Shown: positions 17,126-24,666 of the stretch, piece after piece
Numbering within the stretch: the first letter of the stretch is position 1
Layout of the letters: every line of letters begins with the position of its first letter
Assembly (NCBI GenBank): GCA_037138595.1
Contig: JBAXIB010000015.1
Location: 1 to 64,000, forward strand
Direction of reading: 5' to 3'
Length of the DNA: 64,000 bases
Source: UBA4742 sp037138595
Lineage (GTDB): Bacteria > Actinomycetota > Acidimicrobiia > Acidimicrobiales > Acidimicrobilacustridaceae
Made by a program: the position numbers and the translations under genes
The notes under the pieces: generated by a model
Told to the model about the DNA's origin: nothing
Seen by the model: the letters and a program-made list of their open reading frames with translations, nothing else
Databases searched by the model: none

Positions 17126-17808
17126 GACAAAATATTGATCGCTCGGGCTGCGACGAGCGCCACGGTAATGAATGCCGCCGCGGACTGCACCATCATCAGC
17201 AGCTTCGACCAAAAACTTAACGGCATCGTGTCGGTGGGACTGAATGCCGTCGAATTGGTAAATGACACATAGAGATAATCGAAATAGGTCGGGAACCAGA
17301 GTTTGGTGAATACATCCTTCGACGCGTCCTGAACAAACAGGAAGTCTCGGGTGTCGATTTTCGTTTTATGTCGATCGTGGGGACCCCCACCATCGAGTTC
17401 CCAGTACCACAGCGAAAATACCAAGACGCTGGTGCCCCAAATCGCGATGGCCGCAAACACCAGTTCAGTGCCAGGGGTTTGGCTGCCACGCAAGAGTGAA
17501 CGGACCAGCAAACCTAACGAGGTCAGATTTGCCACTGATATCACCGCAATGAGCAAAATCGACACAATGCGCATCCAGCGACCTTCATGCACGACTCGGT
17601 CAGGGTGCGATAGGAGCAACGGGATGAGCAGCACTACTTCAAGACACGGCAGCAGTAATCGATGGCCAACGACGTACTGCGGCGGCAACGCGAGGTACAA
17701 GCCCAATGCGACCACGATGGCGATCGCCGCTGGCCATCGCGGCTCCTTCCATGAGGGGGCTGGCGGTTGATCGTCTTCGGAGTTTGCGTCTGATTCGAGA
17801 TCCGCCAC
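17122..17808 (-). CDS. Multi-pass membrane protein (ion-channel-like, uncharacterised)
   Basis: This protein of about 228 residues has roughly five hydrophobic segments. Its C-terminal part, FPTYFDYLYVSFTNSTAFSPTD, precedes two helices and resembles the pore-loop region of DUF1345/two-helix channel-like proteins. The start is set at GTG 17808; an earlier start would overlap the divergent dehydrogenase. It is coupled by a 4-bp overlap to the zinc-ribbon SDR gene. Transported ion, if any, unknown. Confidence 0.65.
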   Translation of the reverse strand: MADLESDANSEDDQPPAPSWKEPRWPAAIAIVVALGLYLALPPQYVVGHRLLLPCLEVVLLIPLLLSHPDRVVHEGRWMRIVSILLIAVISVANLTSLGLLVRSLLRGSQTPGTELVFAAIAIWGTSVLVFSLWYWELDGGGPHDRHKTKIDTRDFLFVQDASKDVFTKLWFPTYFDYLYVSFTNSTAFSPTDTMPLSFWSKLLMMVQSAAAFITVALVAARAINILS

Positions 17809-17837
17809 ACCGCACAAGGTAGTGGGATGATGGACCG

Positions 17838-18809
17838 GTGACCGATCCGCAGTCTCAGATGGTCTTCGTGACCCGAGCATTACCTGAACCTGGCATTGGA
17901 CCGTTGCAGGCAGTCGGTTTCACCGTGGACCATCGAAACGTCGATGCCGCGGCTACTCGATCTGAGTTGTTGACCGGAGTAGCCGATGCTGATGGCCTGC
18001 TGTGTCAAGTGACGGATCGAATCGATGCCGAGGTGCTTGAAGGCGCTTCAAGGCTGCGGATCATTGCCAACCACGGGGTGGGGTACGACAACATCGATGT
18101 TGCTGCCGCCGCCGAGCGCGGGATCGTGGTGACAAACACCCCCGGGGTGCTCACCGAAGCCACCGCTGATCTTGCTTGGGCGTTGATTTTGGGAGTGGCC
18201 CGCCGAGTTTCCGAAGGCGATCGAATGGTGCGCTCCGGGAGTTGGACGGCATTTAGCCCGCTGCTCCTACTCGGGAAGCCCCTCGCCGGTCAGACGCTCG
18301 GCATTGTAGGAATGGGCGCTATCGGCACCGCGGTCGCCCGCCGGGCCCGTGGATTCGGCATGTCGGTCCAGTATTCGAGCCCGAGTCCAAAACCTAAAGC
18401 TGAAACTGAGACAGGGGCCAAGCGCGTCACGCTCGAGGCGCTGTTGGCAACGAGCGATGTCGTATCCCTGCATGCTCCACTTCGACCCGATACTCGACAT
18501 CTCATCGACGCGGTTGCGTTGTCGACAATGAAATCAGATGCCATCTTGATCAACACGTCGCGCGGTGCATTGGTCGATGAAGTTGCGTTAGTCACCGCGT
18601 TGCGCGCCGGGACAATCGGCGCGGCCGGTCTAGACGTATACGAACATGAACCGACCCTCACGCCTGGACTCGTCGAGCTGAATCAGACGTTGTTATTGCC
18701 TCACATCGGATCGGCGACGACGCAAACCCGCGGCGCTATGGCCCAACTTTGTTGTGACAACATCATTGAGGTGTTGGCCGGACGATCGCCGATCACACCG
18801 GTCGCGTAA
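17838..18809 (+). CDS. D-2-hydroxyacid dehydrogenase (glyoxylate/hydroxypyruvate reductase type)
   Basis: This 323-residue NAD(P)-dependent enzyme has the nucleotide loop GIVGMGAIGTAVARRA, the catalytic-Arg segment LINTSRGALVDE, the Glu-containing LDVYEHEP and the catalytic-His motif LLPHIGSAT. The order and length are normal for the family. Closest by eye are glyoxylate reductases. GTG 17838 follows GATGAT at 6 bases, as expected for a leaderless message. Its 3' end overlaps the convergent DUF1365-CFA gene by 17 bp. Confidence 0.92.
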   Translation: MTDPQSQMVFVTRALPEPGIGPLQAVGFTVDHRNVDAAATRSELLTGVADADGLLCQVTDRIDAEVLEGASRLRIIANHGVGYDNIDVAAAAERGIVVTNTPGVLTEATADLAWALILGVARRVSEGDRMVRSGSWTAFSPLLLLGKPLAGQTLGIVGMGAIGTAVARRARGFGMSVQYSSPSPKPKAETETGAKRVTLEALLATSDVVSLHAPLRPDTRHLIDAVALSTMKSDAILINTSRGALVDEVALVTALRAGTIGAAGLDVYEHEPTLTPGLVELNQTLLLPHIGSATTQTRGAMAQLCCDNIIEVLAGRSPITPVA

Positions 18810-20838
18810 GGGTCAACTGCACGACGCTGATTTCGCGTTCGTCGAATGCAGCTTCGCAATACGCGAGATAGAAATCCCACATGCGCTGGAATGGCTCATC
18901 AAGGCCGAGCGCAGGAAGTTCGCGTCGTTGGTTGTCGATGTTGGTCCGCCAGCGCCGCAATGTTTCGGCATAATGCAAACCAAAGTCATCAACCGAAGAA
19001 ATCGCAAAGTCGGTAACTTTTTTTGTTGATCGGGTGATCGAACCGATGGAGGGTAGACAGCCACCCGGAAAGATGAATGCCTTGATGAAGTCTTCGGTGT
19101 TCTTGGCTCGTTCATAGCGTTCGTCTGGTATCACGATGGCCTGAAGTCCCATCATTCCGCCTGGTTTCAGCAAGGTTGCGCACGAAGCGAAATAGGTGTC
19201 GAGTTCACGCCAGTCGACCGCTTCGATCATTTCGATCGACACCAACTTGTCGTACGTGCCGGTGAGATCCCGATAGTCGTCGTGCCGAACCTCAATGAGG
19301 TGTGAAAGCCCGGCCTCGGACACGCGGGCGGTCGAAAAGTCGAACTGCGCCTTGCTGATGGTTGTCGTGGTGACGCGGCAGCCGTAGTTAGCTGCCGCAT
19401 GCAGAGCAAAGCCGCCCCAACCGGTTCCGATTTCGATGACATGGTCGTCTGGCCCGAGCGCGATGCGCCGACACATTCGGTCGAGTTTCTCTACCGACGC
19501 TTCCGTCAAGGTGGTGTCTGGGTTCGAAAAGTATCCCGAGCTGTACATCATCGTTTCGTCAAGCATCAGGGAAAAGAAGTCATTCCCGAGGTCGTAATGG
19601 GCACGAATGTTTTCGCGATCTCGCTGTTTGTTCGGAAGTTGCCGAGCGCGGATTCGATCGAATCCGCGACCAACTGTTCGGGCGACACCATTGCGCGCAG
19701 CTCCATACCGACTGACCTCGCGGGTCAGTAACCGCAAAAACCCGGTGAGGTCATCGACATCCCACCATCCCTGTAGATAGGCATGGCCGAGAGCGGCGCT
19801 TCCTCCGCTAAGGACTGATCGATAGGTGCGGGGATTATGCACCACCGCATTCACCGAAATAAGCGTCTCGTCAGGGTGACTTTTTTGGGTCGTGCCAAAC
19901 GTGAACTCATCGCCACCGTCTTCCCTGACGACGATTTTGCCGTGGCCGGCGCGTCCGAGAAGTATCCATAAAATCTGGCGCGCGGTTCGATTGATGATGC
20001 CGGTTGCCGGCGGCGATTTTCGTGCCGGATGCTTGATGTAGGGCACTCGCTTGGACCAAAGCCGAACCGCCTGCAAGTGGATGGTCGCTGAAACTCGAAA
20101 CGTTTGTAGTGGATGGCGCAGTAATGCCGTGAGCGCACTTCGCCGCGTAAGAGCAACGCGGTTGAGGGCTAGTTCAGCCTCAAAGACGGTCGAGTCGTCG
20201 CGTACCAATTCGAGTCGAACCGCTAGCGACGAACCAGGTTCGGCAACGGGCGCGGTAAACGAGAATCGGTAGGTGAGATCCATGTCCATAAATGGCGACA
20301 CGTGCAGTGACTTCGGGAATTCGCGGATCGTTCCGTCCCCGCTATCGGCTTCGATGACATACCAGTGGCGCTCCTTCCACGGTGTGTTCGTGACCTCAAG
20401 CACGACGACATCGGGTTGGCCCGCCGCATCGAAGCACCAGTAGATGGTGATTGGGTTGAACACCCAACCCCATGTGCGCACGTGTGTCAGCATCCGAATC
20501 GGTCCGGCGGGGCGTCGGCCGAGTTCCCGCTCTACGACGTCGCCGAGTGCATCAATAAGTGATCCGTCACCTCCATCGAGATAGTCGCTACGACGAAAGT
20601 GGACCGGAGCGGCATTGCGATGGGACCACAACGGCATGTCATCAAAGACTTCGTCAATTTCGTCGAGGTCGAGCAATGTCATGACGATCGATGACTTGAA
20701 CGAGTGGGGCTTGGGTGACAAACGGCGATGCCAAATCGAACCCTCGTACAACGCGCTTGAGCGGTGGTTGACAGTCGAGCGTCCTGCCAGACCCTGTCGC
20801 TCACCGGTGGCGGTGTACTGATCAATAGTTGCGGTCAT
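18793..20838 (-). CDS. DUF1365-cyclopropane fatty acid synthase fusion protein
   Basis: This 681-residue protein joins two domains that are usually separate. Residues of about 25-270 match DUF1365 (SALYEGSIWHRRLSPKPHSF; WGWVFNPITIYWCFD; TPWKERHWYV). Residues of about 290-681 are a cyclopropane-fatty-acyl-phospholipid synthase-type methyltransferase, with the SAM loop VIEIGTGWGGFALHAA at about 467 and EDFIKAFIFPGG. CFA-type enzymes methylate or cyclopropanate double bonds of membrane acyl chains. The ATG at 20838 overlaps the FAD-oxidoreductase stop (ATGA). It is the last gene of a five-gene operon led by an SRPBCC gene and a B12-binding regulator. Confidence 0.9.
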   Translation of the reverse strand: MTATIDQYTATGERQGLAGRSTVNHRSSALYEGSIWHRRLSPKPHSFKSSIVMTLLDLDEIDEVFDDMPLWSHRNAAPVHFRRSDYLDGGDGSLIDALGDVVERELGRRPAGPIRMLTHVRTWGWVFNPITIYWCFDAAGQPDVVVLEVTNTPWKERHWYVIEADSGDGTIREFPKSLHVSPFMDMDLTYRFSFTAPVAEPGSSLAVRLELVRDDSTVFEAELALNRVALTRRSALTALLRHPLQTFRVSATIHLQAVRLWSKRVPYIKHPARKSPPATGIINRTARQILWILLGRAGHGKIVVREDGGDEFTFGTTQKSHPDETLISVNAVVHNPRTYRSVLSGGSAALGHAYLQGWWDVDDLTGFLRLLTREVSRYGAARNGVARTVGRGFDRIRARQLPNKQRDRENIRAHYDLGNDFFSLMLDETMMYSSGYFSNPDTTLTEASVEKLDRMCRRIALGPDDHVIEIGTGWGGFALHAAANYGCRVTTTTISKAQFDFSTARVSEAGLSHLIEVRHDDYRDLTGTYDKLVSIEMIEAVDWRELDTYFASCATLLKPGGMMGLQAIVIPDERYERAKNTEDFIKAFIFPGGCLPSIGSITRSTKKVTDFAISSVDDFGLHYAETLRRWRTNIDNQRRELPALGLDEPFQRMWDFYLAYCEAAFDEREISVVQLTLTRPV

Positions 20839-22136
20839 AGTGTCACCCCAAAGTGGCGGCACACGTCAAGGGCTGACTGTACGCCGTCTTCGTGAAAACC
20901 GTGCCCCCAATAGGCTCCGGCAAAATACGTGTTTCGCTGTCCTTGTATGTCGTCGCGTCGTAATTGCGCGGCGATCGAGCCAGCATCGAATACCGGATGG
21001 TCGTATTCGTACCGACCGAGAATCGTGTCCGGGTCGATATCGTCATGGCGGTTCAAGGTGACCAGAACTTGGTGGTCGGACTGGATCGACTGCAATCGGT
21101 TCATCCAGTAGGTCAATGTGCTCCGGCGTCCAGTCCCGGAGCCCAGGTGATAGTTCCAACTCGCGCGAGCCCGCGGTGTCTTTGGCAGGAGTCGTGCATC
21201 GGTATGCAAAGTCGCGACATTCGGTTGGTAGCGGATGGCACCGAGAATCTCTCGTTCGGCATCACTCGAATCGCTCAGAAGTCGGAGGGCTTGGTCGCTA
21301 TGACTGGCGATTATGACGTGATCGAAGTACTCGCTTGGTCCACTTGTTCCGAGAACTTCGACGCCACCGCCCTTCGACGGAGTCGATTCGCCCACGTGGC
21401 GTACGACCTTTTTGATGGGTGCATTGAGGCGAATGCGATCGTGGAACGGAGCGGTCAACGCATCGACATAACATTTTGATCCACCGGAAACCGTCCGCCA
21501 CTGCGGCATTCCTGAAAGTTCAAGCAGTCCGTGGTTATTCATGAACTCGGCGTAGCTGAGAGCGGGAAATTCGGTAAAGGTCTCGGGGTCAGCTGACCAA
21601 ATCGATGCGCCAAGCGGGATAATGAACCGCTCAACGAACGCCGACGAATAGTTGCCCAGCGAAAGAAACTCGGCCAGGGTTGGCCCAGTGCTGACAGCAG
21701 GGCTCAAGCGATGTTGATCCACCAGCTTTCGAGCTGAACGATTGAAGCGAAGGATGTCCGCCAACAGGCGATAAAACCATGGCTTGGTCAGGTTGATCCG
21801 TTGCGCAAACAGCGTATTGATGTTGGTTCCTCGGTATTCCAAACCGATGCGCGGATCGCTGACGCTGAAACTCATCTCGCTGGGCTGACTTGCTACTCCC
21901 AGGGTTTCGAGCAGTCGAGAAAAGTTTGGGTAGTTCCGGTCGTTGAACACGATGAAACCAGTATCAACTTGGTGGGTTTCGGCGCTGCCATTGGGTGAGG
22001 GAAGGTCGATGCGAACCGTATTGGTGTGACCCCCGATGTAATCGTTGGCCTCAAATACCGTTAGCGCATGATGTGGGTGCAGTAGGTGCGCGCACACGAG
22101 TCCAGAAATACCGGTTCCGATAATGGCGATGTTCAT
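20835..22136 (-). CDS. FAD-dependent oxidoreductase (amine-oxidase fold) of the lipid-modification operon
   Basis: This 433-residue flavoprotein has the dinucleotide motif IIGTGISGLVCAHLL at the N-terminus, the acidic ribose-binding FEANDYIGGHTNTV, and a C-terminal FAGAYWGHGFHEDGVQSAL FAD-contact region. Relatives occur next to DUF1365 and CFA-type genes in light- or singlet-oxygen-induced clusters of proteobacteria. Inference: it oxidises or desaturates acyl chains modified by the CFA-type domain. It overlaps the SDR gene upstream and the DUF1365-CFA gene downstream by 4 bp each. Confidence 0.88.
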   Translation of the reverse strand: MNIAIIGTGISGLVCAHLLHPHHALTVFEANDYIGGHTNTVRIDLPSPNGSAETHQVDTGFIVFNDRNYPNFSRLLETLGVASQPSEMSFSVSDPRIGLEYRGTNINTLFAQRINLTKPWFYRLLADILRFNRSARKLVDQHRLSPAVSTGPTLAEFLSLGNYSSAFVERFIIPLGASIWSADPETFTEFPALSYAEFMNNHGLLELSGMPQWRTVSGGSKCYVDALTAPFHDRIRLNAPIKKVVRHVGESTPSKGGGVEVLGTSGPSEYFDHVIIASHSDQALRLLSDSSDAEREILGAIRYQPNVATLHTDARLLPKTPRARASWNYHLGSGTGRRSTLTYWMNRLQSIQSDHQVLVTLNRHDDIDPDTILGRYEYDHPVFDAGSIAAQLRRDDIQGQRNTYFAGAYWGHGFHEDGVQSALDVCRHFGVTL

Positions 22137-23149
22137 CGCGTCGAGCCCCGCTGATACATCGATTGATGGTCATCAGTCTTAATCGCAGCTTTGTCTTGCA
22201 CCCAATCCCACAACTCGTCGGCGTCGTCGTTCGAGGTGCGTGTCCATGGCACCTTGTTGGTCCATCGGCGCCGCCGGTCAAGCCAAAATTGTCCATTGGA
22301 AGCTAACGGTTCGCGAGCTGACGCCAGCCATACCATGGTGTCGGCACCTTGTTGCGGGGTGCGTAGCCATGGTCCCATCAGGCGGTAGAAATCGGGAAGC
22401 GAAGTCGCAACCCCAGGCGTATCAACCCAACCTGGGTGCATGGCTTGGAAGATCACGCCACTCGCTGCGGCTCGATCGGCCCAAAGTTGATTGAGGATGA
22501 CTTGCGCCCGCTTTGCCTGCGCGTAGGCCTTGACACCATTGAACGTTCCGGTCGCCATTTCAAGCTGATCGATCGAAAGTGATTCGGTGTACATACCGCC
22601 GGATGCCACCGTGATAACGCGTGATTGCGAAGTCTTGCTGAGCAATGGAAGCAGATCATGGGTGAGTAAAAATGGTGCGACGACATGGGTTTGTGCGGTG
22701 AGTTCGATGTTGTTCACCGTCAATTGGCGTTGATGGACGAGGGCTCCCGCGTTGTTGATGATGGCATCGAGCCGATCGTGGGTGCGGCTGAATTGTGCCG
22801 CGAACGTGCGTACTTGATCGAGGTCGGCAAGGTCTGCAATACCGACCTCTATGTCGGTGGACGCTGAGGCTTCGGCGATGCGGTCGCGCGCCGCCTCGGT
22901 GCGCTCCTGGTCGCGACCGACGATGCATACGGCTGCGCCAAGTGCGGCCAGGCGGGTCGCTGCTTCGAGACCCAATCCGGAAGTCGCGCCCGTGACAATC
23001 ACGACCTTTCCAGTCATTGGCCGAGCGGGCTGGTCAGACCAGTGGAACACCACGTTGCGAACCTGGTAGCCGAACCGAGAAAAGCTGAGGGCGACAGTCG
23101 CTTCGAGCGCGAGATCGATCGATTCGGCAACGAGTGTTTGAACGGTCAT
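22133..23149 (-). CDS. Short-chain dehydrogenase/reductase (DHRS12-like)
   Basis: This 338-residue protein has an N-terminal extension of about 45 residues before a classical SDR core. The cofactor loop is TGATSGLGLE, the structural motif is INNAGA, and the active-site motif is YAQAKRAQV (Tyr and Lys both present). AMHPGWVDTPG follows the active site. The start ATG at 23149 overlaps the regulator's stop. By context it reduces or oxidises a lipid carbonyl or alcohol in the operon's pathway; the substrate is unknown. Confidence 0.88.
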   Translation of the reverse strand: MTVQTLVAESIDLALEATVALSFSRFGYQVRNVVFHWSDQPARPMTGKVVIVTGATSGLGLEAATRLAALGAAVCIVGRDQERTEAARDRIAEASASTDIEVGIADLADLDQVRTFAAQFSRTHDRLDAIINNAGALVHQRQLTVNNIELTAQTHVVAPFLLTHDLLPLLSKTSQSRVITVASGGMYTESLSIDQLEMATGTFNGVKAYAQAKRAQVILNQLWADRAAASGVIFQAMHPGWVDTPGVATSLPDFYRLMGPWLRTPQQGADTMVWLASAREPLASNGQFWLDRRRRWTNKVPWTRTSNDDADELWDWVQDKAAIKTDDHQSMYQRGSTR

Positions 23150-24078
23150 TGACTAGCGCTTTGGGCGGGATGGCGTCGAGCGGCGCTGGCCTCGTCGCCT
23201 AGGCGGGAAAACAATTCAAGCGCGTGGAGGGTGTCGCCGCCCCAATAATCAGCGCCGAGCGCGGCAGCGCGTGATTCTGATGCGATCGCGTGGCCTCCCA
23301 CGACGATTGGCGCGGAAACCGCTTCTCGTACTTTTGAAATGAGCTCAATCATGAGGTCGTCATTGATGTCAGTGGTGCTATTGATCGCGATCGCCACGAG
23401 CCGATCAGCGCCATTTGCGGTATCTATGAACGCCGACGCTGGAACGTTCCCTCCGAGATCGAGTACCGAAAAACCGTCGCTGCGTAACAGGTCGGCGAAC
23501 ATCGCGGTTGGCAAACTGTGTGCATCACCAGAGTTGGCACCCAGCACGATCGTGCCGCGGGTTCGACCACGGCGAGCGAAAAGTGGACCAAGTCGTCCAA
23601 TAAGGCGTAGCAAGACCGCGGATGCCTGATGCTCTTGTGCGACGGTGAGTCGCTCGGCAACCCATTCATCGCCGATGAGCACCATCGCAGGGCTGAAGAC
23701 AGTCATGTACAGCTCGGCGGGGTCCATCCCGGCGGCGAGCGCATTTTGCACGATGGTCCATGCGCCGGACTCGTCGGCTTCGATGAGTCGCAACGCGAGT
23801 CGTCGGTGGTATTCGATTCGGCGCGGTTTCGGCGCTCGGCTTTTGAGGTCCGACTCAGATGCAGGCGCGGTTTTCGGTCGAACGGGAGGTTGGGATCGAT
23901 CGGCGATGAAACGATCCAATTCCGATTGTTTGATCTGCCACTCGGCGCCAACTTTTTCGCCGGTAAGTCGACCGGTCCGGACATAGCGATAGGCGGTCAT
24001 GTAATGGATGCCAAGTTGTTCGGCAACGGTTACCAGCGAAATGGACGGTGTCGATGGCTCCGCGCCAGATTTCTTCAC
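23146..24078 (-). CDS. CarH-like B12-binding transcriptional regulator (candidate photoreceptor)
   Basis: This 310-residue protein has an excisionase/MerR-like helix-turn-helix at residues 14-60 (SLVTVAEQLGIHYMTAYRYV), a proline-rich linker, a helical B12-capping domain and a Rossmann B12-binding domain. The CarH hallmark W-x9-EH is exact: W139, E149, H150. H187 in GDAHSLP corresponds to the lower axial His of the DxHxxG motif, although the Gly is Pro. In Thermus CarH, adenosylcobalamin makes a DNA-binding tetramer that light destroys. By analogy this protein should repress its own operon in the dark. It overlaps both neighbouring genes by 4 bp. Light response itself is inferred. Confidence 0.85.
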   Translation of the reverse strand: MKKSGAEPSTPSISLVTVAEQLGIHYMTAYRYVRTGRLTGEKVGAEWQIKQSELDRFIADRSQPPVRPKTAPASESDLKSRAPKPRRIEYHRRLALRLIEADESGAWTIVQNALAAGMDPAELYMTVFSPAMVLIGDEWVAERLTVAQEHQASAVLLRLIGRLGPLFARRGRTRGTIVLGANSGDAHSLPTAMFADLLRSDGFSVLDLGGNVPASAFIDTANGADRLVAIAINSTTDINDDLMIELISKVREAVSAPIVVGGHAIASESRAAALGADYWGGDTLHALELFSRLGDEASAARRHPAQSASQ

Positions 24079-24566
24079 GGTTGAGGGTTGCCGGCGAGCT
24101 CGAGGAGTGCTGACTGCAGTCCGCCGGCCGCTTTGGTTCCAATGTGATTGAGCAACAGGTTCAAGAACGGAGAAAAGATGACAAATGCGCCCTTAAGCGA
24201 AAGTTCGGCGTGGTAGGTGACCCTGGTAACGGATTTCGTCGTCAAGTGACCGCTAGCAGTTTTGTCCTGCGTTTGCACCACCTCGAAGGTGATGGTGTCT
24301 TCGGAAATGACCGAGTTGTTTTCGGCCCGCACGGTTACCGAATTGGGTCGGTCGAACGAGGTAACGGCATAGGTCAGCGGCACATTTCGACCAGCGAGGG
24401 ATGCGACCACTTGAAACAGTGAGCCCACGGTTACCGGTTCCGGGGTGATCATCGATGCATCCGAAACGCCAGGATCCCAGTCCTTGGTCGAACTGAATCT
24501 GGCTAAGTAGTCAAAAGCAGTCGCGATGTCGGCTGGCGTGTCGATGACCGTTGAATACTTCGCCAT
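24075..24566 (-). CDS. SRPBCC-family (START-like) lipid/ligand-binding protein
   Basis: This 163-residue protein has the pattern of the SRPBCC superfamily: an N-terminal strand with YSTVIDTPADIATAFDYLARF, a variable hydrophobic cavity region, and a long C-terminal helix (FLNLLLNHIGTKAAGGLQSALLEL). Such proteins bind hydrophobic ligands. It is the first gene of the B12-regulator operon; GGGAG lies upstream of its ATG. Its stop overlaps the regulator start. Inference: it may hold or present a lipid intermediate for the downstream enzymes. Confidence 0.8.
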   Translation of the reverse strand: MAKYSTVIDTPADIATAFDYLARFSSTKDWDPGVSDASMITPEPVTVGSLFQVVASLAGRNVPLTYAVTSFDRPNSVTVRAENNSVISEDTITFEVVQTQDKTASGHLTTKSVTRVTYHAELSLKGAFVIFSPFLNLLLNHIGTKAAGGLQSALLELAGNPQP

Positions 24567-24584
24567 GACGCGCTCCCTTGGTGA

Positions 24585-24600
24585 TTAGCGCTAAATACTA
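24585..24600 (-). promoter_or_regulatory. Operator palindrome and -10 candidate of the B12-regulator operon
   Basis: TTAGCGCTAA (24585-24594) is a perfect 10-bp palindrome. It lies directly downstream of a -10-like TAGTAT (24600-24595, minus strand) and upstream of the GGGAG ribosome-binding site. A repressor bound there would block transcription. No good -35 was recognised. It is a natural candidate site for the CarH-like protein encoded as the second gene. Confidence 0.5.
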
Positions 24601-24653
24601 TCGGCGATGGGCAAATCGCGTGCATCGGGCACCCAATTTGCGCTCCGGCGATC

Positions 24654-24666
24654 TACCCTCGACCAA
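24654..24666 (+). promoter_or_regulatory. Leaderless-type promoter of the sulfatase gene
   Basis: TACCCT (24654-24659) ends 6 bases before ATG 24666, so transcription would begin at or next to the start codon. There is no Shine-Dalgarno sequence. The same TACCCT precedes the gene starting at 56869. Confidence 0.45.

Noticed and set aside
17838..18809. Considered as phosphoglycerate dehydrogenase (SerA)
   Set aside because: At 323 residues it lacks the C-terminal ACT or intervening domains of SerA; the shorter glyoxylate-reductase type fits better.
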